Positions 15,521 through 24,087 of a stretch of DNA of 24,087 nucleotides are shown one piece after another; within the stretch, counting starts at the first letter, position 1; each line of letters opens with the position of its first letter. The translations under genes and the position numbers were made by a program. Source of the stretch: Rickettsiales bacterium (GTDB taxonomy: Bacteria > Pseudomonadota > Alphaproteobacteria > Rickettsiales > UBA1997). The DNA lies in contig SHWK01000004.1 in assembly GCA_009693885.1 (NCBI GenBank), positions 1 through 24,087 of the forward strand. The letters run 5' to 3'. The notes beneath the pieces are model-generated. The model saw nothing but the letters and a program-made list of their open reading frames with translations, made no database searches and had not been told where the DNA came from.

Positions 15521-15536
15521 TCTTTTTATTAAAGAA

Positions 15537-15552
15537 ACACTATATATTGATT
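15537..15552. promoter_or_regulatory. NrdR box, nrdA-distal
   Basis: ACACTATATATTGATT agrees with the NrdR-box consensus at about 14 of 16 positions. The two boxes are 32 bp apart start to start, about three helical turns, as in known paired NrdR operators. The box overlaps the candidate -10 of the nrdA promoter, which fits repression by NrdR. Confidence 0.8.
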
Positions 15553-15568
15553 TAGATAGTTTTGTTCA
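15541..15568 (-). promoter_or_regulatory. Candidate nrdA promoter
   Basis: On the minus strand TGAACA (15568-15563) is followed after 16 nt by TATATA (15546-15541). The -35 is imperfect. The position within NrdR box 2 gives it support; transcription would start near 15534, about 105 nt before the nrdA start codon. Confidence 0.4.
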
Positions 15569-15595
15569 GAAAGAATAAAATGTCTAGCAAGAAAT

Positions 15596-16192
15596 TTATA
15601 ATTTTTTTTGAGAGTTGATTTCATTATGTCTAAAGCAAGTCACTATGTGATCGTTGACCAGCCCTGTTGCTTGCATATAGGCATAACATATTGTTGGCCC
15701 TAGAAACTGAAAGCCGCGACTTTTTAAATCTTGGCAAATTTTTTCTGAAATTTCAGTTTTTGGGGGCATTTCTTTTAAATTTTTCCAGTTATTGGTGATG
15801 GGTTTTTTATTAGTAAATTTCCAAATATATTCTCTAAAAGAACCAAATTCTTTTTGAATTTCAAGAAACTTTTTTGCATTATTTATTGCTGCAATTATTT
15901 TTTTACGATTGCGTATGATGCCACTATTCATCATTAATTGCGTGATTTTATCTTCATCAAATTTAGCAACTTTTTTTGCATCAAAATTAGCGAAAGCTTG
16001 GCGATAGTTTTCGCGCCTGCGCAAAATTGTAATCCATGAAAGGCCAGCTTGGGCGCTTTCTAACACAAGGAATTCGAAGAGTTTTTGATCATCAAAAGCT
16101 GGTACGCCCCATTCTTCATCGTGATATTTTGTATAGAGTTCATCACCTTTATCGGCCCAGCCACAGCGAGTTTGTGAGATATTTTTTGTCAT
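15596..16192 (-). CDS. tag: DNA-3-methyladenine glycosylase I
   Basis: A 198-residue base-excision repair enzyme that removes 3-methyladenine from DNA. The start TRCGWADKGDELYTKYHDEEWG and the catalytic region 'LVLESAQAGLSWITILRRRENY' (Glu45) match Tag closely. The zinc ligands are all present: Cys10, His24, His182 and Cys186, the last two in 'LVNDHIVTC'. 'GIIRNRKKI' is the DNA-binding helix-hairpin region. Length is close to the E. coli enzyme (187). It follows pabB by 15 nt, so it is probably in the pabC-pabB-tag unit. There is no functional link to folate beyond position. Confidence 0.96.
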   Translation of the reverse strand: MTKNISQTRCGWADKGDELYTKYHDEEWGVPAFDDQKLFEFLVLESAQAGLSWITILRRRENYRQAFANFDAKKVAKFDEDKITQLMMNSGIIRNRKKIIAAINNAKKFLEIQKEFGSFREYIWKFTNKKPITNNWKNLKEMPPKTEISEKICQDLKSRGFQFLGPTICYAYMQATGLVNDHIVTCFRHNEINSQKKL

Positions 16193-16207
16193 ATTAGTTT
16201 TGGCTAT

Positions 16208-17536
16208 TTATAAAATTCCTAAAACTTTTTTAATTGCTTGCGCTTTAATTTCAGTTTCTTCTAGCTCAGTGCGCGCTACGGAATCAAAGGTTATCGCTCC
16301 CCCAACTTGAAATTCAAATTTATTTTTTTGGCAAATTAATGTGCGAATTACCACTGATAAATTTACTTCATCGCCTTTAAAATAGCCTAATGCACCACTA
16401 TAAATTCCACGATTTATTTTTTCTTTTTGCGCGATAATTTCCATCGCTTTTATTTTTGGTGCACCCGTCATAGAGCCAGCAGGAAAGCATGATTGCACAG
16501 CATCAATAATATTAAATTCATTAGAAATTTTGCCGCTAATTTCAGATGACATGTGATGTAAAGTTTTATAGCTAGTGATGTGAAAAAGATTTTTTACCAT
16601 AACGCTTCCAGCTTTACAAACTTTGGATAAATCATTTCTTACTAAATCAACAATCATTAAATTTTCAGCGCGTTCTTTATCGCTATTTTGTAGATTTTTT
16701 TTATTTTCTTGATCTTGTTTTAAATCATTGCTGCGGGGCGCTGTGCCTTTGATGGGGCGAGAAATTATTTCTCCATTTTTGATTGATAAAAATAATTCTG
16801 GGCTGGATGAAATAATAAAATTATCCCGTAATTTTATAAAACTAGAATAGTTGGCAGGGCTTGTTTTATCTAGCTCTAGGAAGAGTGAGAAAAAATCTTT
16901 CTGTTTTTCAATATTAATATTTCCAAAGAATTTTCTGGTTAAATTTGCTTGATAAAAATCGCCGCATTGAATCATGTTCTTAATGTCTTCAACCTCTCGC
17001 AAATATTCATCATCAGAAAAATTTGAAACAAAATTTGTTATTTGAATATTTTTATCAGAGAAATTGGGAGCATTGTTTTCTGTAGAGAAATTTGGAATGT
17101 AGTTTTTGATTTTAGATTTTTCTTCCACAAATGTTGTTTGATAATTTAAAACTTCAGCAAGCTGTTCTTGTTTAGAAAAATGAGCTTCTAAAGTTTTTTT
17201 ATCATGATCAAATTCCAGAATTAAAGAAAAATTCAAGAGCCAAATTTTTGGCAAATTAATGAATGATTTTTCTGTTGCAGATTTATCTTTATAGGCTTCA
17301 TAGGAAATATAACCAAGCCATGATTTGTGAGGGTTTAAAGCATTTTGTAATTGAGCTAGATTATCTAAAATTAATTCTTTTTGTGGAAAAAGAGCAATGA
17401 TTGAGCGTGAATTTTTTATTTCGCTAGAAAGAGAAGAGTAAAGAAAAATCCAGCTCTCAGCGCTATAATTATCAGCGATTTTTTGCGCTAAATCTAATGG
17501 CTCAATCCAATTTAATTTTTGTTTTTGTAGCGACAT
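16208..17536 (-). CDS. pabB: Aminodeoxychorismate synthase component I
   Basis: A 442-residue chorismate-binding enzyme. PIKGTAPR (261-268) with Lys263 is the mark of PabB, which uses the lysine to form a covalent intermediate; TrpE has Ala there. Also visible are ENLMIVDLVRNDLSKV (291-306), SYKTLHHMSS (322-331) and FPAGSMTGAPK (351-361), which holds the Mg/chorismate loop. With PabA (not in the window) it makes 4-amino-4-deoxychorismate for folate synthesis. The region at about 145-175 has a loose 'NFS' repeat (PNFS, PNFS, SNFS) in an Asn-rich insertion between the N-terminal and catalytic domains. It starts 2 nt after pabC. Confidence 0.95.
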   Translation of the reverse strand: MSLQKQKLNWIEPLDLAQKIADNYSAESWIFLYSSLSSEIKNSRSIIALFPQKELILDNLAQLQNALNPHKSWLGYISYEAYKDKSATEKSFINLPKIWLLNFSLILEFDHDKKTLEAHFSKQEQLAEVLNYQTTFVEEKSKIKNYIPNFSTENNAPNFSDKNIQITNFVSNFSDDEYLREVEDIKNMIQCGDFYQANLTRKFFGNINIEKQKDFFSLFLELDKTSPANYSSFIKLRDNFIISSSPELFLSIKNGEIISRPIKGTAPRSNDLKQDQENKKNLQNSDKERAENLMIVDLVRNDLSKVCKAGSVMVKNLFHITSYKTLHHMSSEISGKISNEFNIIDAVQSCFPAGSMTGAPKIKAMEIIAQKEKINRGIYSGALGYFKGDEVNLSVVIRTLICQKNKFEFQVGGAITFDSVARTELEETEIKAQAIKKVLGIL

Positions 17537-17538
17537 TA

Positions 17539-18411
17539 TTAAATTTTTTTCGAAGTTGAATTTTGTATAGAATTATTTCTCATATTATATTTTTTTATAT
17601 CGAGTTCTAGCGATTGCAAAACCTGAGTGGAGAGATTTTTCTGTAATTTATTTTTCTTCCCATTAATTACTATTTCATCAACCGCTAAAACTAAAAAACT
17701 TGCATTGGTTAAGAAAATTTCATCAGCATTATAAAGGCTTGATCGCCTTGCTTCTGCAAGATTTATTTTTAACGGAAATTTTTGTAGAATTTTTTGTCTT
17801 GTAGTACCTAAAAGTGCATCACATTTTGCTGAAGGGGTAAAGATTTTGCTATTTTTGACCCAAAAAATATTTGCTGAGGAGCATTCTGCTATATGACCGT
17901 TCTCACTCAACATCACATCATCAAAATGATTAGATTTTTCTGCATTAATTTTTGCCAAAACATAATTTAAACCTTGCATTGTTTTACAATTTTGTAAAAC
18001 CGATGATCGTTTTGGAGCTTTGATTTTACTGATTCCGATAATAATTTTTTTATCAATTTTTCTCTCTTCGCTAGTTTCAATAATTATCAAAGGTTCAATT
18101 TTTTTAGCAGGAAGATACCCAAGCGAACTGATGCCGCGACTAATAGAAATTCGTAAAATTCCATTTTTAATCTGGTTTTTTTTAATTAGATGGTAAGAAT
18201 CATTCTTTAAATTTTTGATTGTAGCGGATATTTGTAGCGCTTTTAAACCTTTGAGAATTCTAGCTTCGTGAGATTCATAATCATAAATTACGCCATCGAT
18301 TATTTTGCATGTTTCGAAAATTCCATCACCAAAGCGACAAGCGCGCTGTTCAATCGAAATTATAGCGTTTTTTTTCGTAACAAATTTTTGATTTATTAAT
18401 GTATAATTCAT
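17539..18411 (-). CDS. pabC: 4-amino-4-deoxychorismate lyase (class IV aminotransferase fold)
   Basis: A 290-residue PLP enzyme. Conserved blocks include 'SIEQRACRFGDGIFETCKI' (19-37), the PLP lysine Lys143 in NCKTMQGLNYVLAK, and 'GHIAECSSANIFWVK' with Glu176. A late 'DEIFLTNASFLVLAV' follows. The fold also fits D-amino acid or branched-chain aminotransferases, but the gene order pabC-pabB (2 nt apart) argues for the lyase that releases pyruvate and p-aminobenzoate. It is the first gene of the unit and faces a PBP gene across 64 nt. The C-terminus is polar and low in complexity. Confidence 0.85.
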   Translation of the reverse strand: MNYTLINQKFVTKKNAIISIEQRACRFGDGIFETCKIIDGVIYDYESHEARILKGLKALQISATIKNLKNDSYHLIKKNQIKNGILRISISRGISSLGYLPAKKIEPLIIIETSEERKIDKKIIIGISKIKAPKRSSVLQNCKTMQGLNYVLAKINAEKSNHFDDVMLSENGHIAECSSANIFWVKNSKIFTPSAKCDALLGTTRQKILQKFPLKINLAEARRSSLYNADEIFLTNASFLVLAVDEIVINGKKNKLQKNLSTQVLQSLELDIKKYNMRNNSIQNSTSKKI

Positions 18412-18475
18412 TTTTAAATAAAAAAATTAAATAGCCGAAAGGCCTCGAGAACAAGTTTATCAGATTAATAAAAAG

Positions 18476-20224
18476 ATGCCAATAGTAAAATTTGTTATAA
18501 AATGGGGGTTAATCCTTGCGGTTATTGCCTCAATTGCCATTGGAATTGCTATAGCCTATTATTGTCAAGGCCTGCTGGATATTGAAAACCTTGATCGAAA
18601 GAGTGATAAGCAAATTGTTCAAATTAATTTCTCTAATAATGAGAGAATCACTAACTTTGGTGATATTTATTATGATGAAGTGCAATTTTATGAATTGCCG
18701 CAACACTTGATTAACGCGGTTGTAGCCACTGAAGATCGTAAGTTCTTTAATCATATCGGAATTGATGTTTTTGCAATAATTCGTGCCTATCAAGCAAATC
18801 ACAAAGCGGGCAAAATAGTGCAGGGCGGCAGCACAATCACCCAGCAGCTTGCCAAGCTTTTATTTTTAAACCCCGAGCGCACAATTCAGCGCAAAATCCA
18901 AGAAGTAATTTTGGCTTTGCAGCTAGAGCGGCGCTTTACCAAAGAACAAATTATTACTATTTATCTTAATCGAGCATATTTTGGTTCGGGTAATTACGGT
19001 GTTGCTGCGGCGGCAAAATTTTATTTTGGCAAACCAGTATCGGATATTGATTTGAATGAGGCGGCGATGATTGCTGGTTTGTTAAAGGCTCCCTCTAAAT
19101 TATCACCAAAAAATAATCAAAACTCCGCTGAAAACAGAGCAAATGTAGTTATAAGAGGCATGATTAAATCTGGTTTTCTTAGTGAAAAAAACATTAAAGA
19201 AATAAATAAAGATATTTCTTTTAAAACCAATAGTTCGCAAAAGCTTTATTTTGCTGATTTTGTGCATGATCAATTTGCTGATTTTCTGGCTAAAAAAGAT
19301 CTCGATAAAAAACTTTTTTTGATTACTACGACTTTAGATGAGAAAGTTCAAGTCTGTATGGAAGAAGCTACAAACGATTTTGTAGTAGATAATGCTAAAA
19401 AAATTGACAAGTCTCAGATTGCGGTTATTATAATGAATAAGGACGGCGCTGTTCTAGGTATGAGTGGCGGCAAAGACTATCAAAAAAGTCAATATAATCG
19501 CGCTGTATCAGCAAAAAGACAACCAGGATCAGTCTTTAAAACCTTTATTTATCTAGCGGCGTTCGAAAAAGGATTTAAACCAAGCGATGTTTTTGAAGAT
19601 AAAAAAGTTAATATTGGCGCGTGGTTGCCAGATAATTATGAAGGAAAATATTTTGGAAAAGTTGATTTAAAAACGGCTTTTGCTAAATCACTTAATTCAG
19701 TTTCAATTCAATTAGCGCAAAAAATAAATCAGAGAGATATTACTGATACGGCCACTAAACTGGGCATTGTATCGCAGATTGATAAAAATGATTTAACAAT
19801 TGCACTCGGCACTACTGAAGTTACTCTATATGAATTAACAGCTGCTTTTGCAAGTATTGCGAATAATGCAAAACCAGTTATTCCGTATGCTATATCTTCA
19901 ATCAAAGATGATAAAAATCGCGAGATTTATAAGCGAGAATCTTCAGGATTGCCGCCAGTTTTGTCAGAAGAAACTAAAGAATATGCGCGAGAAATTTTGC
20001 GCGCTGTTGTTGAGGATGGAACTGGAAGCAAAGCTAATATTTCTCCAAATATTTTTGGTAAAACAGGAACCAGTCAAAACTTTCGCGATGCATGGTTTGT
20101 TGGCTTTGATAATGATTATGTGATTGGGGTTTGGATTGGAAATGACGATAATTCTTCGACAAAAAAAATTACTGGCGGTTCTTTGCCAGCAGAGTTATTT
20201 GCGAAGATTTTAAAAAAATTATAA
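18476..20224 (+). CDS. Short bifunctional class A penicillin-binding protein
   Basis: A 582-residue inner-membrane protein with one N-terminal helix (about 6-28). The GT51 glycosyltransferase domain has the catalytic Glu86 in ATEDRKFFNHIGID, QGGSTITQQLAKLLF (116-130), 'RKIQEVILALQLE', and 'IITIYLNRAYFGSGNYGV'. The transpeptidase domain has PGSVFK (Ser352, Lys355), SLN (405-407) and KTG (529-531). It polymerises lipid II and cross-links murein. It lacks the OB-like insertion of PBP1A and is much shorter. It is the first of three wall genes on this strand. It is closest to PBP2A/PbpF-type enzymes, but I do not assign a symbol. Confidence 0.92.
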   Translation: MPIVKFVIKWGLILAVIASIAIGIAIAYYCQGLLDIENLDRKSDKQIVQINFSNNERITNFGDIYYDEVQFYELPQHLINAVVATEDRKFFNHIGIDVFAIIRAYQANHKAGKIVQGGSTITQQLAKLLFLNPERTIQRKIQEVILALQLERRFTKEQIITIYLNRAYFGSGNYGVAAAAKFYFGKPVSDIDLNEAAMIAGLLKAPSKLSPKNNQNSAENRANVVIRGMIKSGFLSEKNIKEINKDISFKTNSSQKLYFADFVHDQFADFLAKKDLDKKLFLITTTLDEKVQVCMEEATNDFVVDNAKKIDKSQIAVIIMNKDGAVLGMSGGKDYQKSQYNRAVSAKRQPGSVFKTFIYLAAFEKGFKPSDVFEDKKVNIGAWLPDNYEGKYFGKVDLKTAFAKSLNSVSIQLAQKINQRDITDTATKLGIVSQIDKNDLTIALGTTEVTLYELTAAFASIANNAKPVIPYAISSIKDDKNREIYKRESSGLPPVLSEETKEYAREILRAVVEDGTGSKANISPNIFGKTGTSQNFRDAWFVGFDNDYVIGVWIGNDDNSSTKKITGGSLPAELFAKILKKL

Positions 20225-20293
20225 TTTTCTAAATATCAACTGATTTTGTTCTCGCTTAAAAATAGCTAGATCAAGGTTAACTAAAATTATTTC

Positions 20294-21589
20294 ATGAATT
20301 TTTATAAAAAATTACTGACAATATTTTTTCTTACCATCGCTAGTCCTTGTTATGCGCTATCCGAAGGAGCAATTGTTAAAAATATATCTTTTGACAATAA
20401 GCAAAATATTGAAGTCATAATTAATAAAAAATCTGATTTTAAGGCTTATAATTTGCATGATCCTGAGCGTTTAGTTGTTGATATTGCCAATGCATCTTTT
20501 GATAATCGATTTGATGAGAATTCTAATTTTCCTAGCTTTGTAACTGGTTTTAGAAAAAGTAAATCAGGCAATATTTTGCGTATTGTTTTTGATTTAAATT
20601 GCAAAGTTAGTATTAAAAGTTCGGTATTTCAAAAATTAAAAAAAGAGAAATTTGGCAAAATTTTAATAAAAGTCATTCCTGAATTTGTAAATAAGCCTCC
20701 TATTACTGAAGAATCTAACATATCCTCTGATCCGGTAATTTTAGCGGTGTTAAATCCAAATATACCTCAACTAGAAAATCCTACACAACATCCCTCCGCT
20801 ACATCTTTAAATTCTCCCGAAGAAATAAAATATGTCGTAAAAAAAGAAGGCTCTGTGATTGCAAATTCAGTTGTAGCAAAACCAATTGCGCCAAAAAAGA
20901 TTCCGATAATTGCGGTTGATGCGGGCCACGGCGGCAAAGATCCAGGAACGATAGGTGATTATGCGCGCACTAAAGAAAAAATCATCACCCTTGCGTATGC
21001 TCGTGAATTGGGTAAGCATTTGATGATGACCAAAAATTATAAAGTATATTTAATTCGTGATTCTGATGAATTTGTTCCATTAAAGCGACGCGTTGAAAAA
21101 GCGCGCCGACTCAATGCTGATCTATTTATTTCGCTACATGCAAATTCTGCGGCAGATAGAAATGTTGCTGGTTTTTCGATTTATACTTTATCCGAAAAAT
21201 CATCGGATAAACAGGCAGAATTATTAGCACAAAAAGAAAACAGAGCAGATATTATTGCGGGAGTAAATTTTGGTGATGCTAGTGGTGATATTTTGAAAAC
21301 ATTAATTGATCTATCGCAACGAAGCTCAATGAATAGCTCATCGCAATTTGCTAATATTGCGATACAATCGGTGCAAAAATCAGGGGTAGAAATATTGCAT
21401 AATACACATAGATTCGCTGGTTTTGCGGTTCTAACCGCCCCTGATATGACCTCAATTTTAATTGAACTTGGCTATCTCTCCAATAGGCAAGAAGAAGTCG
21501 ATTTGAACAGCTTTACCCATAAACGCAATATCGTAAAAGGTTTAGTTGACGCAATTGATGAATATTTTAGAATGAATGGCAAAAAATGA
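20294..21589 (+). CDS. amiC: N-acetylmuramoyl-L-alanine amidase, AmiC type
   Basis: A 431-residue periplasmic zinc amidase. It has a signal peptide (1-21, PCYA end), an AMIN domain (about 24-130) with 'HDPERLVVDIANASF' that targets septal murein, and a polar linker (131-200). The Amidase_3 domain (203-428) has zinc ligands His212 (DAGHGG), Glu228 and His282 (SLHAN), and the catalytic Glu391 (IELGYLSN). An inserted helix around 318-368 fits the autoinhibitory helix of AmiB/AmiC enzymes that need an EnvC-type activator. It removes stem peptides during cell separation. It ends with TGA at 21587-21589, and mrcA starts 21 nt later; amiC-mrcA is a common alphaproteobacterial pair. Confidence 0.94.
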   Translation: MNFYKKLLTIFFLTIASPCYALSEGAIVKNISFDNKQNIEVIINKKSDFKAYNLHDPERLVVDIANASFDNRFDENSNFPSFVTGFRKSKSGNILRIVFDLNCKVSIKSSVFQKLKKEKFGKILIKVIPEFVNKPPITEESNISSDPVILAVLNPNIPQLENPTQHPSATSLNSPEEIKYVVKKEGSVIANSVVAKPIAPKKIPIIAVDAGHGGKDPGTIGDYARTKEKIITLAYARELGKHLMMTKNYKVYLIRDSDEFVPLKRRVEKARRLNADLFISLHANSAADRNVAGFSIYTLSEKSSDKQAELLAQKENRADIIAGVNFGDASGDILKTLIDLSQRSSMNSSSQFANIAIQSVQKSGVEILHNTHRFAGFAVLTAPDMTSILIELGYLSNRQEEVDLNSFTHKRNIVKGLVDAIDEYFRMNGKK

Positions 21590-21610
21590 TGTAATTATTG
21601 AAAATTAATA

Positions 21611-24087
21611 ATGAAAAAAAATAAACCGATTTCTCATCCGATGAAAAAAACTCTAAATTTTATAGTTGTTTTTGGCGCAATTTTTATTTTTCTGCTTGGC
21701 CTTGCGGGGTTTTTATTTTTTAAAAAAAATAGCGAGAATCTTCCTGATTATGAACAGTTAAAAGATTATTCACCAATCATTACAACCCGTCTTTATGCGT
21801 CCGATGGCAGTTTGATCACCGAATATTCAAAAGAAAAAAGAATTTTTGTTCCATTTGATTTAATTCCAAAACATTTAATTAATGCCTTTATTTCTGCTGA
21901 AGATTCTAACTTTTATAAAAATAATGGCATTGATTTTGTCGCAATTTTTCGCGCCTCAGTTAATAATGCGCTCGCTCTCGTAAAAGGCGAAGAAAGCCTC
22001 GGAGGCGCTTCTACTATAACTCAACAAGTTGTTAAAAATTTTCTTTTAACGCGTGAAAAAACAATTGAAAGAAAAGTTAAAGAGGCAGTTTTGGCTTATC
22101 GCATGACTAAAACTTTTTCGAAAGATAAAATTCTTGAACTCTATTTGAATCAAATTTACTTAGGGTCTGGAGCCTATGGTGTTGCGGCTGCGGCACAAGT
22201 TTATTTTGATAAATCAATTGATGAATTAACTATTGAAGAGGATGCTTTATTGGCAACTTTACCAAAAGCGCCATCAAAACTTGATCCGCGCAAAAATATT
22301 GAAAAAGCAAAATGGCGTCGTGATTGGGTAATTGAACGCATGCTTGTAGAGGGCTATATTAATGAAGAAGAAGCTGTAAAAGCCAAAGAAACTCCGATCA
22401 CACTCAAAATTAAAAATGAAGAAGATGGCGATAATACTCGTGCCAATTTTTTTGCTGATAGTGTTAAAAAAGATTTAACCCAGCTTTATGGTTCTGATAA
22501 TGTGTTTGAAAGTGGAATTGTTGTGCGTACAACTCTTGATTCTAACTTGCAAAAAATTGCCTCTAAAGCTTTTAATGATGGAATTGAAGAATATGATCAA
22601 AAGCATGGCTATCGTGGTTCGCTTAAAAAAATTGATGCCGCAGGAGTGTGGCAAGATGATCTAAAAAAATTCGATCCAAAAAAATTATATAAAGAAACTT
22701 GGGAGAGGGCGGTGGTGCTTTCTTTATCGGCAAATTCTGCAACTATTGGCACAGAATTTGGCGCGATTGGATCAATTGATTTGGCTTCAGTTAAATGGGC
22801 GAGAAAGCACATAGATACTGATCATGTTGGCCCTGCAGTTAAAAAAATTGCTGATGTTTTTGCGATTGGTGATGTGATTTTGGTTGAGAAAGGTGCAAAA
22901 GGAGATGCTTATATTTTGCGTCAAATTCCTGAAGTTAATGGTGCATTTTTAGCGATGGATCCTCATACAGGAAGAGTTCTTGCTATGATGGGTGGTTATG
23001 TTGATTCGCCAAATCAATTTAATCGCGCTACTCAGGCAATGCGCCAACCGGGCTCAACAATGAAAACATTTGGATATGTTGCGGCACTAGAAAATGGTAT
23101 GACGCCTGCAACAGTAATCATGGATGAGCCTATTTCGCTCAATCAAGGTTTTGGTTTGCCACCTTATAATCCAACTAATTATTCTGGAGAATTTTATGGT
23201 CCAACAACTTTGCGCACAGGATTAGAAACCTCGCGCAACGTTACTACTGTTCGCATGGCAGATCAAGTTGGTCTTGATAAAGTTGTTGATGTTGTTAAAA
23301 GACTTGGCGTTAATGACGATCCAGCAAAAATTTATTCATTAGTTTTAGGTTCAACCGAAACCACAATGATGCGTTTGGTTACCGCTTATTCGATGATGAT
23401 TAATGGTGGCAAAAAAATTGCTCCATCAATGATTGAAAAAATTCAAGATCGTGATGGCGTAACAATTTATCGTCGTGATCAAAGAAAATGCGGTGAGTGT
23501 ATTGTTGCTGAAGGCTCTTCTGGCAATGCGATGCCATTGCTTGATGAATCGAAAGAACAAATAATTGATCCAGCTACTGCTTATCAAATAACCTCAATGA
23601 TGCAAGGCGTTGTTGATCGCGGAACTGCGGGCCGTGCTCGTTCTATTGGAAAAATCATTGGTGGAAAAACCGGAACAACTAACAATTCTTATGATTCATG
23701 GTTTGTTGGATTTTCGCCAGATTTAATTGCTGGAGTTTATGTTGGTTTCGATAATCCTAAAACCTTGGGAAGGGATGAAACTGGCGCCTCTATAGCCCTG
23801 CCAATTTTTATTAATTTCATGAAACAGGCTTTAAAAGATACGCAATCAACGCCATTTCGTATTCCTAACGGAGTTAAATTTGTAAAAATTGATCGCACTA
23901 TCGGCAAGTTTCCAACGCCCGCAACGCCAAAAGATCACATTTTCTTTGAGGCCTTTAAGCCAACTGATGATGTGGATAATATTTTGAATGCTAATACTAG
24001 CAATGTTTCTTCTGAAGCTGCTGGTGAGCCTGCGCAAGAAGGTTCTGTGCAGCAGCAGAATAGTGATGAGAAGGCGAGCCCGAGTGG
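21611..24087 (+). CDS. mrcA: Penicillin-binding protein 1A (3' truncated by the window)
   Basis: An open frame of 825 codons from ATG 21611 to the window end without a stop. A membrane helix covers about 15-37. The GT51 domain has Glu97 in SAEDSNFYKNNGID, GGASTITQQVV (131-141) and 'ILELYLNQIYLGSGAYGV'. An OB-like insertion typical of PBP1A follows at about 330-460. The transpeptidase motifs are QPGSTMK (Ser482, Lys485), SRN (541-543) and KTG (686-688). A CGEC pair (Cys627, Cys630) is inserted before the last motif. The visible end is Ser/Glu/Gln-rich, so little of the protein is missing (E. coli PBP1A has 850 residues). It is the main septal or elongation murein synthase candidate. Confidence 0.95.
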   Translation, partial: MKKNKPISHPMKKTLNFIVVFGAIFIFLLGLAGFLFFKKNSENLPDYEQLKDYSPIITTRLYASDGSLITEYSKEKRIFVPFDLIPKHLINAFISAEDSNFYKNNGIDFVAIFRASVNNALALVKGEESLGGASTITQQVVKNFLLTREKTIERKVKEAVLAYRMTKTFSKDKILELYLNQIYLGSGAYGVAAAAQVYFDKSIDELTIEEDALLATLPKAPSKLDPRKNIEKAKWRRDWVIERMLVEGYINEEEAVKAKETPITLKIKNEEDGDNTRANFFADSVKKDLTQLYGSDNVFESGIVVRTTLDSNLQKIASKAFNDGIEEYDQKHGYRGSLKKIDAAGVWQDDLKKFDPKKLYKETWERAVVLSLSANSATIGTEFGAIGSIDLASVKWARKHIDTDHVGPAVKKIADVFAIGDVILVEKGAKGDAYILRQIPEVNGAFLAMDPHTGRVLAMMGGYVDSPNQFNRATQAMRQPGSTMKTFGYVAALENGMTPATVIMDEPISLNQGFGLPPYNPTNYSGEFYGPTTLRTGLETSRNVTTVRMADQVGLDKVVDVVKRLGVNDDPAKIYSLVLGSTETTMMRLVTAYSMMINGGKKIAPSMIEKIQDRDGVTIYRRDQRKCGECIVAEGSSGNAMPLLDESKEQIIDPATAYQITSMMQGVVDRGTAGRARSIGKIIGGKTGTTNNSYDSWFVGFSPDLIAGVYVGFDNPKTLGRDETGASIALPIFINFMKQALKDTQSTPFRIPNGVKFVKIDRTIGKFPTPATPKDHIFFEAFKPTDDVDNILNANTSNVSSEAAGEPAQEGSVQQQNSDEKASPS

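Noticed and set aside
18412..18475. GCC-GAAA-GGC mini-hairpin and CTCGAG palindrome between pabC and the PBP gene
   Set aside because: The stem is three pairs and the palindrome is six bases; both are easily explained by chance.
1..24087. Mobile elements, CRISPR arrays, phage or defence systems
   Set aside because: No transposase, integrase, spaced repeat array or known defence gene was seen; every large frame has a housekeeping-type family match.

Overview
The window looks like chromosomal DNA from an AT-rich alphaproteobacterium. The lineage signs are a PopZ-type polar organiser, a TIGR01459-type HAD protein, an IalB-like secreted protein, a TAXI binding protein, and an amiC-mrcA pair. Low GC, poly-A/T-rich coding, tight spacing and scattered pathway genes resemble Rickettsiales or another reduced alphaproteobacterial lineage, but the exact placement is inference. 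The genetic code is standard: TAA, TAG and TGA all end genes here. I see no transposases, phage genes or CRISPR arrays.

Layout. Positions 1-3225 (+): end of a CsgG/FlgT-C-like protein, a HAD protein, a membrane-anchored parvulin PPIase and rlmB, with 2-3 nt gaps and an 83 nt overlap. Positions 3258-4789 (-): an IalB-like protein and a GAPDH of the NADP-preferring, gluconeogenic type. A small three-helix membrane protein (4790-5062, +) starts back to back with the IalB-like gene, and a 57-residue ORF converges on it. Positions 5420-8529 (-): a glutamate/aspartate symporter, lolA, tolR and tolA, each pair overlapping or closely spaced. A divergent control region full of inverted repeats (8530-8774) separates the symporter from a TAXI solute-binding protein. 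Positions 9815-13296 (+): popZ, nuoL and a flavin reductase-like gene.

Next come a tRNA-Glu(TTC) and nrdA (both -). nrdA is preceded by two NrdR boxes with canonical spacing. Positions 15596-18411 (-): pabC, pabB and tag, i.e. the pABA branch of folate synthesis plus alkylation repair. Positions 18476-24087 (+): a short class A PBP, the septal amidase amiC and the start of PBP1A (mrcA), which runs off the window.

Taken together the genes cover envelope work (Lol, Tol, two bifunctional PBPs, an amidase), polar organisation, respiration, dNTP and folate supply, and uptake of small acids. The organism therefore probably builds a complete murein wall and gram-negative envelope, runs the triose-phosphate step in the anabolic direction, and imports amino acids or dicarboxylates. 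No clearly new multi-gene system was found. The best leads are the NrdR-box pair, the GAPDH cofactor site, the operator cluster at 8558-8675, the long-linker PopZ and several unusual overlaps.
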